Below are positions 50,018-58,400 of a stretch of DNA of 64,000 nucleotides, piece by piece (position 1 is the first letter of the stretch; each line of letters begins with the position of its first letter). This DNA is from Halobaculum magnesiiphilum (GTDB lineage Archaea > Halobacteriota > Halobacteria > Halobacteriales > Haloferacaceae). The position numbers and the translations under genes are program-made. The stretch lies in the NCBI RefSeq assembly GCF_019823105.1, contig NZ_CP081958.1:558001-622000 (forward strand). Reading direction: 5' to 3'. The notes beneath the pieces are model-generated. The model saw only the letters and a list, made by a program, of their open reading frames with translations. It was not told the DNA's origin and did not search any database.

Positions 50018-51517
50018 TCACCGAACGGTCGCGTCCGTGATCCGCGCGAGCCGTTCGGCGACGGCGTCGTTCAGGCCGTCCTCGGTGACGCGCCAGCGCC
50101 AGTTCCCCTCGGTCGTGCCGGGCGTGTTGAACCGGGCGTGGCTGTCCAGCCCGAGCAGGTCCTGCATGGTCGTGACCGCGAGCGTCGCCTCGGAGTTCCA
50201 CACCGCCTCGACGAGGTCCCACTCGATCTCGACGCCGTCGGTGCCGAGGTTGTAGTGGAGGCAGTCGCGCTGTCGGTCCCCCAGCGACTCGTAGTAACCG
50301 ACGGCGGTATCGGTGTCGTGGGTCGACGTGTACGCGACGCAGTCCTCCGGGTAGTGCATCGGCTGATACATGTGGCCCTGCTGGCACCAGTCGGCGTACT
50401 GGGGCACGCGCATCCCCGGGAGGTCGAACGCCTCGCGCAGCCCCGCGCTCTCGGCGTCGAGAAAGCCCAGGTCCTCCGCGACGAACGGAAGGCGACCGAA
50501 CTCCCCGCGCACGGCCTCGAAGAACGCCTCCCCCGGACCCTCTCGCCACTCGCCGTCGGCGGGGTCGTCGCTGTCGGCCGGGATCGCCCAGAACTCGTCG
50601 AACCCCTTGAAGTGGTCGAGGCGGGCGTAGTCGACGAGGTCGAACAGCCGACGGAGCCGGTCGAGCCACCACTCGTACCCCGTCTCGGCGAGGCGGTCCC
50701 AGTCGTACACCGGGTTCCCCCAGCGCTGCCCGGAGTCGCCCATGTTCGGCGGGACGCCCGCGACGGCGGCGGGGCGGCCGTCGTCGTCGAGGTCGAACGC
50801 CTCGGGCGCGGCCCACACGTCGGCGGAGTCGAGCGCGACGTAGATCGGGAGATCGCCGAGGATCTCGACCCCGCGGTCGGCGGCGTCCGCGCGCAGGTCG
50901 CGCCACTGTCGGTCGAACGTCCACTGGCAGAACGCCCGGAAGTCGACCTCGTCGGCGAGCTCGTCACGGTAGTCGGCGAGCGCGTCGGGGTCGCGCGTCC
51001 GAACCGGCTCGGGCCACTCGGTCCACAGGGTCCCGTCGAACTCGCGTTTGAGCGCGCGAAACAGCGCGTAGTCGGCGAGCCAGTCGGCCTCGCGCTCGCG
51101 GAACGCGGCGAACGTCTCTCGTTCGTCGTCGCTCGCGACCTCGCGGAAGCGGTCGAACGCCGTCCGGAGACGGTCCAGCTTGACCGACTCGACGGCGTCG
51201 TAGTTCACCTCGTGGGGAGAGAAGTCGACGCTTTCCCCGGCGTCCGGGGCGGCCTCGTCGTCGAGGTAGCCGCGCTCGGCGAGGTCGACGAGGTCGATCA
51301 ACAGGGGGTTCCCGGCGAACCCGGAGAACGTCTGGTACGGGGAGTGGCCGTGGATCCCGACGGTCGGTCCCAGCGGGCACACCTGCCAGATCGACTGGTC
51401 GGCGCGGTCGAGGAACTCGAGGAACGAGCGCGCGCCCGCGCCGAGGTCGCCGATGCCGTGGGGACCGGGGAGCGCGGTGGGGTGGAGCAGGACGCCGCTC
51501 CGGCGGTCGAATCGCAT
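50018..51517 (-). CDS. malQ: 4-alpha-glucanotransferase (GH77)
   Basis: A 499-residue amylomaltase. It begins MRFDRRSGVLLHPTALPGPH, and GH77 landmarks follow: HSPYQTFSGFAGNPLLIDL (about 58-76), RLDHFKGFDEFW (nucleophile Asp region, about 297-308), PFVAEDLGFLD (acid/base Glu, about 344-354) and TSTHDTDTAVGY (about 392-403, with the third Asp). It transfers alpha-1,4-glucan segments between acceptors. No signal peptide, so it acts in the cytoplasm. It is divergent from the GT4 gene, with GH13 and the double GH15 enzymes next to it, defining an alpha-glucan locus. TATA-like CTTGATAC (minus strand) is about 28 nt upstream. Confidence 0.94.
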   Translation of the reverse strand: MRFDRRSGVLLHPTALPGPHGIGDLGAGARSFLEFLDRADQSIWQVCPLGPTVGIHGHSPYQTFSGFAGNPLLIDLVDLAERGYLDDEAAPDAGESVDFSPHEVNYDAVESVKLDRLRTAFDRFREVASDDERETFAAFREREADWLADYALFRALKREFDGTLWTEWPEPVRTRDPDALADYRDELADEVDFRAFCQWTFDRQWRDLRADAADRGVEILGDLPIYVALDSADVWAAPEAFDLDDDGRPAAVAGVPPNMGDSGQRWGNPVYDWDRLAETGYEWWLDRLRRLFDLVDYARLDHFKGFDEFWAIPADSDDPADGEWREGPGEAFFEAVRGEFGRLPFVAEDLGFLDAESAGLREAFDLPGMRVPQYADWCQQGHMYQPMHYPEDCVAYTSTHDTDTAVGYYESLGDRQRDCLHYNLGTDGVEIEWDLVEAVWNSEATLAVTTMQDLLGLDSHARFNTPGTTEGNWRWRVTEDGLNDAVAERLARITDATVR

Positions 51518-51713
51518 CGGGTGTGGGCTCGGTGGCGAGCGGTATCAAGTTCCGGGTCGTCGGGGAGGGATCGGGACGCCCGGCGAGCGTCGGGTGACCG
51601 GGAAGACGAGTCGCCGACCGAGCCATCCGATGTCGTCGCACGGTCGTCCCAAGGGATCGATCCCTCACATCGACGCCAAGTGACTAAGTACTGCACCTGC
51701 AATACTCGACTCG

Positions 51714-52784
51714 ATGCCGTACACGGTCCTAATGCTCGGGTGGGGGTTTCCGCCGAACGTGACCGGAGGACTGGACACGGCGGTCGGCGAGCTGTTCGAG
51801 CGCCTCGACGCTCGCGAGGGCGTCGAGGTGAAACTGGTGTTGCCGGCGGAGTACGCCCCGGAGGGACGCGACGGGATCCACGGCGTACCGACCGGCGAGG
51901 GCGACATCATCACCCGGATCGGCCGCCTGTCCGGGGAGTTCGTCGAGCGCGCGGCCGACGCCGACATCGTCCACACGAACGACTGGTTCGGCTACAACCC
52001 CGGCTCGCGCGCGCAGGCCAGCCACGACGTGGAGTGGGTGACGACGTTCCACTCGCTGTCCTCCGACCGCAACGCGGACCCGCCCGAACGCGAGAAGCGA
52101 ACCGAGGCGCGCGTGGTGAACCGATCGGATCACCTGCTCGCGGTGAGCGAGTTCACCGCCCGCAAGATCGCCCACGAGTACGGCGGCGACGCGGAGGTCA
52201 TCTACAACGGCTTCTCGCGGGTCGAGCCGACCGGTCGGGACCTGAAGGCCGAGCTCGGGATCGACGGCGAGATGCTGTTCTTCGTCGGCCGCCACACCGA
52301 CCAGAAGGGGCTGGCGTACCTCCTCTACGCGCTGCCGAAGGTCCGCCGCGACGACGTGACGCTCGTCATCGGCGGCACCGGCCACCTCACCGACCAGCTG
52401 AAGCGGTTCGTCGAGTTACTCGGGATCGGTGACAGCGTCGAGTTCGTCGGCTACGTCCCCGAGGAGGAGCTCGGCGACTACTACGCGAGCGCGGATCTGT
52501 TCGTCTCGCCGTCGCTGGCGGAGCCGTTCGGGATCACCATCGTCGAGGCGCTGTCGGTCGGCACGCGCGTCGTCGCCGGCCCCAGCGGCGCTGCGGAGGT
52601 GCTCCCCGGCGACTGCCTCATCGAAGTCGAGCCGAACTCCGACGCGATCGCCGCCGGCATCGAGCGCGCGCTCGCGCTGGACACGCCCATCGAGTACGAG
52701 GAGCGAACCTGGGACCAGGTCGCGGACGAACACGTCGCCTTCTACGAACGGATCCTTTCGGAGGAGTCACCCGACGGGGAGTGA
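51714..52784 (+). CDS. GT4-family glycosyltransferase
   Basis: A 356-residue GT-B glycosyltransferase. The N-terminal domain begins MPYTVLMLGWGFPPNVTGGL (acceptor/sugar-nucleotide loop GGL). The C-terminal nucleotide-binding domain shows FFVGRHTDQKGLAYLLYALP, VEFVGYVPEEELGDYYASAD and the EX7E-like VSPSLAEPFGITIVEALSVG. This is a GT4 retaining transferase. Beside malQ, GH13 and GH15 genes it most likely makes or extends an intracellular alpha-glucan or a compatible-solute glucoside; that is inference. The start is ATG 51714. Confidence 0.88.
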   Translation: MPYTVLMLGWGFPPNVTGGLDTAVGELFERLDAREGVEVKLVLPAEYAPEGRDGIHGVPTGEGDIITRIGRLSGEFVERAADADIVHTNDWFGYNPGSRAQASHDVEWVTTFHSLSSDRNADPPEREKRTEARVVNRSDHLLAVSEFTARKIAHEYGGDAEVIYNGFSRVEPTGRDLKAELGIDGEMLFFVGRHTDQKGLAYLLYALPKVRRDDVTLVIGGTGHLTDQLKRFVELLGIGDSVEFVGYVPEEELGDYYASADLFVSPSLAEPFGITIVEALSVGTRVVAGPSGAAEVLPGDCLIEVEPNSDAIAAGIERALALDTPIEYEERTWDQVADEHVAFYERILSEESPDGE

Positions 52785-52825
52785 CCCGGCGGACCCCATG
52801 GACCCGGCGCGAACCGCCGGTGTCG

Positions 52826-53278
52826 CTATCTGAGCAGCCGAAAGTCGGTGACCGGCTCGGGATGCACGATCCGGAAGCCGTCGGCCGTCGGCTCGAGCCC
52901 GACCCGATCCGGCGCGGGGCCGCCGCGCTGGTACGGGCTGTCCGACTCCCCGGGCGACTGGTAGGGGCTGTCGGATGTCGCGGACTGATACGGACTGTCC
53001 GAGGTCGCAGACTGGTAGGGGCTGTCGGACGGCCGAGGACCGGTGCCGTAGGCGTCCTGGCGCGCGCCGTCCTCGGACTCGGGGGGCCGCTCGAAGTCCT
53101 CCGGCGGGAGGTAGATCCGCTCGCCGGAGGCCGACTCGACGACGACCGCGGCGTCGCGATCGCCCGTGACGACGATCACGGTCCGGCCGTCGGCGATCTC
53201 CACGTCGACGGAAACCGGGCGGTCGCTCCCGTCCGTCTCCCGACGCCCGTCCTCCGCGTCCTCGCCGTTTCCGTCCAT
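52826..53278 (-). CDS. Acidic protein with SDSPYQ tandem repeats
   Basis: A 150-residue protein, ATG 53278 to TGA 52826. Residues about 20-62 form a small beta domain (VSVDVEIADGRTVIVVTGDR, AVVVESASGERIYLPPEDF). From about 84 come four near-copies of SDSPYQ, the first three spaced by nine residues (SDSPYQSAT), ending PYQRGG. The C-terminal block (FRIVHPEPVTDFRLLR) is again structured. No family is recognised. It stands alone on the minus strand inside the glucan locus, between GT4 and GH13 genes. A scaffold or regulatory role is conceivable but unproven. Confidence 0.7.
   Translation of the reverse strand: MDGNGEDAEDGRRETDGSDRPVSVDVEIADGRTVIVVTGDRDAAVVVESASGERIYLPPEDFERPPESEDGARQDAYGTGPRPSDSPYQSATSDSPYQSATSDSPYQSPGESDSPYQRGGPAPDRVGLEPTADGFRIVHPEPVTDFRLLR
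52928..53029. repeat. 27-nt-type tandem repeat encoding SPYQ units
   Basis: Four imperfect units, centred on CTGGTAGGGGCTGTC and its variants (plus strand), with two perfect 27-nt spacings. Synonymous differences between copies (TAG/TAC, ACG/GGG in plus-strand reading) show that the repeat is kept at protein level rather than being a fresh duplication. Confidence 0.8.
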
Positions 53279-53388
53279 ACCCCGACGATTCATCGGCGGG
53301 CACTTAGCGATTCCCCGCGTCGACGCGAGCCGGGACCCGGGGGTCGTCCGGCGAAAGAGCGAAACCGCTACCGCTCCAGCGGCCAGCC

Positions 53389-55326
53389 ATGGAGCATCCG
53401 GGGCAACCGCGCGTGTGTGCGGCGGGCGAAGCCGTCGAGCTCGCGCCGCGCGATCCCGATCCGGGCGTCGACTACGAGTGGAGTGTCGTGCAAGCACCTG
53501 CCGGATCGACGGCCGAGACCGGCGAGGAGCCGGTGCAGTGGTTCGAGCCCGACGTGCCCGGCCGGTACCGGCTCAGGCTCGCCGGCGGGGGAACGACGCA
53601 CGACCTGACCGTGCGGGCGTTCGCCCCGGGAACCGCCCCCGCCGGCGGGGACGGCCGGTCCGCCAGCGGCGACGCCGTCGGCGACGATCGGTCGGGACAG
53701 GAGGGACAACGGTCCGGATCGGGCTCGGCCGCCGGGTCGGCGACGCATTCCGGGTCCATCGGCGGCGGGGGCGACCCCGAGCGCCCGCGCGTCCACCTGG
53801 AGACCGCCGTCGGCGACGAGGAGGTCCGGATCGACGCGCGCCTCGATCCGGCAACCGGAACGCGCGTCGAGTTCCTGCTGGACGACCGCGACGACCTCGG
53901 CGAGTCGGACGTAACTGTCGAGGGCGGGACGCTCACGGTCGCGCGCGACCGGCTCCCCGAGCGAGCGCGGGTGTACGCCGTTCCCCTCACCGACGACGCC
54001 TACGGCGTACAGGACGCCGTCGACCTGCGCCGCGCCGGCGACGAGGTCGCGGTCGACCGTCCGTACGACCCGCCCGAATGGGCGCTCGACTCGACCATCT
54101 ACGAGGTGTACGTCCGCACGTTCGCCGACCCCGAACGCGGCCGCGAGCCGTTCGAGGCGATCCGCGGGCGGCTCGACCGCCTCGACGAACTGGGGGTCGA
54201 CACGCTGTGGCTGACGCCCGTCCTCCAACACGACGGCGAGCCGCACGGCTACAATATCACGGACTTCTTCGAGATCGCCGCGGACCTGGGCGGCCGCGAG
54301 GAGTACGAGGCGATGGTCGACGCCGCCCACGAGCGCGGGATGACCGTGCTGTTCGATCTGGTGTGCAACCACTCGGCGCGCGATCACCCGTTCTTCCAGG
54401 ACGCGTACGGGGACCCCGACAGCAAGTACTACGACTGGTACGAGTGGCAGGAGAACGGCGAGCCGGGCACGTACTTCGACTGGGAGCTGATCGCCAACTT
54501 CGACTTCTCCTCGCTGGAGGTGCGCCGGCACCTGCTGGACGCCGTCGACGAGTGGGCGCCCCTGGTCGACGGCTTCCGGTGTGACATGGCGTGGGCTGTC
54601 CCCGACGGCTTCTGGACGGAGGTCCACGACCGCGTGAAGGCCCACGACTCGGAGTTCCTCCTGCTCGATGAGACCATCCCGTACATCCCCGACTTCCAGG
54701 GAGGGCTCTTCGACATGCACTTCGACTCGACGACGGCGTTCACCCTCCGCGAGGTCGGCGCCGGAAACCGGCCCGCCGAGGCCGTGCTTGACGCCGTGGA
54801 CCAGCGCCGGAGCGTCGGGTTCCCGGAGCACGCGTCGTTCATGCTGTATCACGAGAACCACGACGAGTCGCGCTATCTCGCCTCCTACGGGGAGGACGCG
54901 GCGTTCGCCTCCGCGGGGGCGCTCGCCACGCTGCCGGGCGCGCCGATGGTGTACGCCGGCCAGGAGACCGGCCAGCTCGGCCGCCGCGACCAGCTCGACT
55001 ACGGGAACGCCCGCACGGACCTCACCGAGCACTACCGGCGCCTGCTGGCGCTGCGCGGGGACCACCCGGCGCTTGCTCACCGGGCGACGCTGTCGCGCGT
55101 CGACTACGAGGTCGCCGCCGGCAGCGCCGAGTCGGTCGTCGCCTACCGCCGCGAGGCCGCCGACGGCGAGGCGGTCGTCGTCGCCCTCAACTTCGCCCCC
55201 GAGCCCGCGACGGTCGCCGTCGACCCCGCCGTCGGGACCGAGGACCTCGTGACTGGCGCGGCGGTCCGACGCGACGACGGGGCGGTGACCGTCGACGACG
55301 TGGTCGTCGTGCCCGTCCGCGGGTAG
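53389..55326 (+). CDS. GH13 alpha-amylase family enzyme
   Basis: A 645-residue glycoside hydrolase. Residues about 1-90 are a PKD/Ig-like domain, 90-130 a Gly/Asp/Ser linker, 130-215 a beta domain of the CBM48/early-set kind. The (beta/alpha)8 barrel follows: STIYEVYVRTFADPERGREP (about 232-251), LVCNHSARDHPFF, DGFRCDMAW with nucleophile Asp399, LLDETIP with acid/base Glu428 and HENHDESR with Asp492. The C-terminal beta domain ends near VVVPVRG. It has no signal peptide, so it should act on intracellular maltodextrin. It probably cooperates with malQ and the GH15 fusion encoded 142 nt downstream. Confidence 0.93.
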   Translation: MEHPGQPRVCAAGEAVELAPRDPDPGVDYEWSVVQAPAGSTAETGEEPVQWFEPDVPGRYRLRLAGGGTTHDLTVRAFAPGTAPAGGDGRSASGDAVGDDRSGQEGQRSGSGSAAGSATHSGSIGGGGDPERPRVHLETAVGDEEVRIDARLDPATGTRVEFLLDDRDDLGESDVTVEGGTLTVARDRLPERARVYAVPLTDDAYGVQDAVDLRRAGDEVAVDRPYDPPEWALDSTIYEVYVRTFADPERGREPFEAIRGRLDRLDELGVDTLWLTPVLQHDGEPHGYNITDFFEIAADLGGREEYEAMVDAAHERGMTVLFDLVCNHSARDHPFFQDAYGDPDSKYYDWYEWQENGEPGTYFDWELIANFDFSSLEVRRHLLDAVDEWAPLVDGFRCDMAWAVPDGFWTEVHDRVKAHDSEFLLLDETIPYIPDFQGGLFDMHFDSTTAFTLREVGAGNRPAEAVLDAVDQRRSVGFPEHASFMLYHENHDESRYLASYGEDAAFASAGALATLPGAPMVYAGQETGQLGRRDQLDYGNARTDLTEHYRRLLALRGDHPALAHRATLSRVDYEVAAGSAESVVAYRREAADGEAVVVALNFAPEPATVAVDPAVGTEDLVTGAAVRRDDGAVTVDDVVVVPVRG

Positions 55327-55439
55327 GCGAACGCGACGCTCCCGCGTGTCGCCAGTTCGGGCGGGTCGCAACCGCGGTTCGACGGGGCCGGACCGCCCGC
55401 GTCGACCCCGACTGTGAACTGATCACGTACCGCTGAGAC

Positions 55440-55469
55440 TTTACCCGCCCGAGTTGTTGCTCGGGTAAA
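55440..55469 (+). promoter_or_regulatory. Nested inverted repeats at the GH15 start codon
   Basis: TTTACCC (55440-55446) and GGGTAAA (55463-55469) form an outer inverted repeat whose last base is the A of the ATG. Inside, CCCGAG (55448-55453), TTGTTG and CTCGGG (55460-55465) form a perfect 6-bp hairpin. The two pairings share GGG and exclude each other. The site suggests an operator or an mRNA structure controlling the GH15 gene. Confidence 0.55.
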
Positions 55470-58400
55470 TGCGGCTGCGAACGGCACTCAACGACTACAA
55501 GCGCGACCGGGAGCACGGCTCGGCCGGCACCGCCAGCACCGTCCGCGGCGGGCTGTCCGGACGCGGCGAACGGCTTGTTCACGTCGCCCCGACCGGCGGG
55601 ATCCGCGACTTCTCGTCGGCGCTGTCCGGGCTCTCGGGTATCGACCGCTCCCGGTTCGGTATCGAGACCGGCGAGAAAACGTACTGGTTCGACGAGCTGG
55701 AGACGGTTCGCCAGCACTACTACCGCGAGACGACGCTCGTCGAGACGGAGTACGACGCCGGCGAGTTCACCGTCCACCAGTACGACCTCACGCTCGGGCG
55801 CGAGCACGTGACCCACGTCGAGCTCCGCGGGTCGATCCCGCCGGAGGCCCACCTGGTCGCGTTCCTCACGCTCGCGCCGGAGGGCCAGGAGACGCGCGTC
55901 GGCCGGCTCATCCACGAGGGCGCGGGCCCGATCGACGGCGACGCGGTGGAGGTGTTCCACCGCGACGAGCACGACTTCGTCACCGCCTCCACCGGGCTCG
56001 AGGACGTGCGCGGACAGATCCCCGAGCGCTTCGAGGAGCTGCTCGACCCCGACCCGATCGCGCTCCCGCGCGACGGCGCGTTGAACCGCTACGAGGACAC
56101 ACACCTCAGCGGCGACGTGGTCGTCACCGCGCCCCTCGAACGGGCCGGTCGCGGGCTCCGAACGACGCTCGTGAGCGCGTTGACCGACGGCGACACCGAC
56201 CGCGAGCGTGCCCTCGCGGACCTCCGCGAGTGTGCGACCGACCACGCCGACGCCGACGAGCTTCGAACCGTCGCGCGCGAGCGCGCCGCCGTCGCGATCG
56301 CCGACGACGGTCCGCGGCGGGGGACGGTCCGCGCCGACATGCGGGCGCTGTCGCTGCTTGAGGCGCCCAGCGGCGCGCGGATCGCGGGTCCGGAGTTCGA
56401 CCCGTTCTTCCGAAACTCCGGCGGCTACGGTTACACCTGGTTCCGCGACGACGCGCGGATCTCCCACCACTTGCTCGATGCGAGCGAGCCGCTGGGGCTG
56501 GATCTCGACCCCGAGGTGCTCGCGCGAAGCGCCCGCTTCTACTGTGAGGCCCAACAGCCTGACGGCTCCTGGCCCCACCGCGTGTGGGCGGTCGACGGCT
56601 CGCTGGCGCCCGGGTGGGCCAACGCGCACGTCGAGGGACGCGCCGGCTCCGACGAGTACCAGGCCGACCAGACCGCGATCACCGTCGCGTTCCTGGCGAC
56701 GCTGCTTCGCGAGCACCGCGACACGCTGTCGCACGACGACGAGCGGCGGATCCGCGAGAGCGTCGCCGCCGGCGTCGACGCGCTCGAGGACGCCCGCGGG
56801 GACGACGGCCTGCCGCGGCGCTGTCAGAACCTCTGGGAGGACATGGCGGGGCGGTTCACCCACACCGCCGCGACGTTCATCGAAGCCTACGCCGCCGTCG
56901 CCCGCGCGCCGGTGAGCGAGGACCTCCGCGAGCGCGGCCGGGCGGCCGCCGAGGGGACGTTCGGGGCGCTCGACGCGCTGTGGGACGACGAGCGCGGGAC
57001 ATACGCGGTGCGGCTCGTCGGCGGCGAGGGCGACGACCGCCTCGACGCCTCGACGTTCGCGCTCGTCGACGCGCTCGCGGCCGTGGAGGCGGTCGACGGG
57101 ATCCGCGTCGACCCCGAGGACGTCGACCGCGTGGCCGATCACGTGCGGGCGTCGCTGGAGGGGCTGTACCGCGACCCGGCCGAGTCGGCCGTCGAGGGGC
57201 TGATCCGCTACGAGGGCGACGAGTGGCGCACCGAGGGGCAGGACGGCGAGAAGGTGTGGACGCTCGCGACCGCGATGGGCGCCGGCGGCGCCGCGACGCT
57301 GGGGGCGCTGTTGGAGGACCGCGGGCGCGAGGAGACCGCGGCGTGGCTGTTCGAACGCGCGGCGGAGCTGTACGGCCTGCTCGAGGACGGCGGGCCGTTG
57401 ACGACGCGGATGGGGTACCTCCCGGAGCAGTGGTACGACGACGGTACGCCCGACAGCGCGACGCCGCTCGGGTACGCTCACTGCTTCCGGCTGGGCGTGA
57501 CCGCCACGCTCGCCGAGCGCGACGCCCTGCCGAGCGCGGCCGCGGCGCCGTCGGCGCCCACCGACCGGCCGCGGTGGACGACCGGCGAGAAGTTCGGCGT
57601 CGGTACCGTCGCCGACCACGGCGAGCCCGACGCCTCCCGCGTCTGGTTTACGCTGACCGAGGGGGCGCTCACCGAGGTCCGCTTCCCCCGCGTGGACCTG
57701 ATGAACCTGCGCACGCTGGATTTCATCGTCTCGGCTGCCGACGACGACTACACGGTCCGGACCCACGTCGAGGGGCAGCGCGACGACGAGGACACCGTCG
57801 AGCGACGCGTCCGTCCGGTCGCCGACGACGCGCTGGCGTACGAACACGTGATCACCGAGACGGGCGACGGCCGCGGCCACGAGTGGGAGCTGCGCGTCGA
57901 GTACGCGGTCGACCCGAACCACGACGCGCTCGTCGCGGACGTCGAGTTCCGCGCCGGCGACGACGGCGAGTACCACGTGTTCGTGGCCGCGGACACGGCG
58001 CTCACGAACACCGGCACGCGCGACCGGGGGCTGCGCCTGGGCCAGCCGGGGAGCCACCACCTCGTCGCCCGCGACGCCGGCGCCTACACCGGCGAGCGGG
58101 GCGACGCGCGGCTCGTCGACGAGGGCGGGAACGGCTACTCCGTCGCCGTCGCGATGGCGACGGTCGACCGCTTCGACTGGGCGACCGTCTGTGCCGCCGG
58201 CAGCGACGAGCTGTCGGCGCTGTTCGCGACCGGCGAGGTGCCGCGGACGCGCTCGTCGGTCGACAACGACAACGTCGTCCTCGTGGGTCGCCTCGGCTCC
58301 GGGCGACACACGAGCGAGACGCTCTCGCTCGGGTTCGCGCGGCAGGCCGACGCCTCGGCGGCGCTGGGCGAGGCGGTCGGGTCGCTCGCGACCGGCTACG

